From the NCBI GenBank assembly GCA_005881355.1, contig VBDM01000091.1, positions 1 to 5,604 of the forward strand: a stretch of DNA of 5,604 nucleotides, in the 5' to 3' direction. The notes under the pieces were generated by a model that did no database searches, was not told the origin of the DNA, and worked only from the letters and a program-made list of their open reading frames with translations. A program made the translations under genes and the position numbers. This DNA is from Betaproteobacteria bacterium. GTDB lineage: Bacteria > Pseudomonadota > Gammaproteobacteria > Burkholderiales > SG8-39. Numbering within the stretch: the first letter of the stretch is position 1; each line of letters begins with the position of its first letter. Positions 5,438-5,604 of the stretch are shown in pieces.

Positions 5438-5604
5438 ATGACCGCAAGAGCGCTGGTTGTCCTAATCGCCCCGCTGCTGGTGCTGTCCGGCTGTGCCGGC
5501 ACGATTCATGGAACGGTGCAGCTCGTCGACAGCCGTCAGCAGCCGATCCCGAACGAGAGCCCGAAGGGCGCGGTGGTCAACATGATCAATACGAAGGCCG
5601 CGGT
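5438..5604 (+). CDS. Putative lipoprotein (partial, 3' end outside window)
   Basis: Fifty-five codons are visible before the window ends. The protein opens with a short basic region (MTAR), a hydrophobic core (ALVVLIAPLLVL) and a lipobox LSGC (16-19). This predicts cleavage before Cys19, lipid attachment and export to the cell envelope. The residue after the cysteine is Ala rather than Asp, which would favour outer-membrane sorting by the Lol rule. The mature start, GTIHGTVQLVDSRQQPIP (21-38), alternates in a beta-strand-like way and recalls the first strands of small envelope beta-sandwich domains, but I do not recognise a family. It is transcribed away from the transporter operon and is separated from it by about 580 non-coding bases, so a functional link is not indicated. 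Confidence 0.8.
   Translation, partial: MTARALVVLIAPLLVLSGCAGTIHGTVQLVDSRQQPIPNESPKGAVVNMINTKAA

Overview
The window comes from a high-GC bacterium. The protein families and GC-rich codon use fit Pseudomonadota, most likely a betaproteobacterium (Burkholderiales or Rhodocyclales type); this is a judgement from familiarity, not from a search. About 4.9 kb is one minus-strand operon-like block. Transcribed from right to left it holds an AMP-forming acyl-CoA ligase (FAA1/FadD15 type), livG (ABC ATPase), livH (permease), livM (permease) and the first ten codons of a further gene that is probably the periplasmic binding protein. The genes are packed closely: 18 bases between ligase and livG, 1 base between livG and livH, and a livM ribosome site that overlaps the livH stop. 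Together they describe a branched-chain-amino-acid-type (HAAT) uptake system whose cargo may be a carboxylic acid that is activated to its CoA thioester on entry. No livF is visible; it could lie beyond the left edge.

The main anomaly in this block is livM. Its reading frame breaks near base 330, at a point where family members carry a membrane segment of about 16 residues. About 49 bases appear to be missing, so the gene is either a pseudogene or the product of a sequence or assembly error.

Right of the ligase, bases 4860-5437 contain no convincing protein gene. They hold an inverted repeat in the ligase leader, a good plus-strand TATAAT promoter, and just after it a stretch reading like the first 24 or so bases of a tRNA (acceptor strand, TA, D-arm) with no rest of the tRNA. 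About 400 bases follow with several hairpins, two of which share the same closing stem and the same 3' tail. These could be a structured leader or small RNA, or only GC-rich spacer.

At the right edge a plus-strand gene begins with a clear lipoprotein signal peptide and runs out of the window. It diverges from the transporter operon and has no visible link to it.
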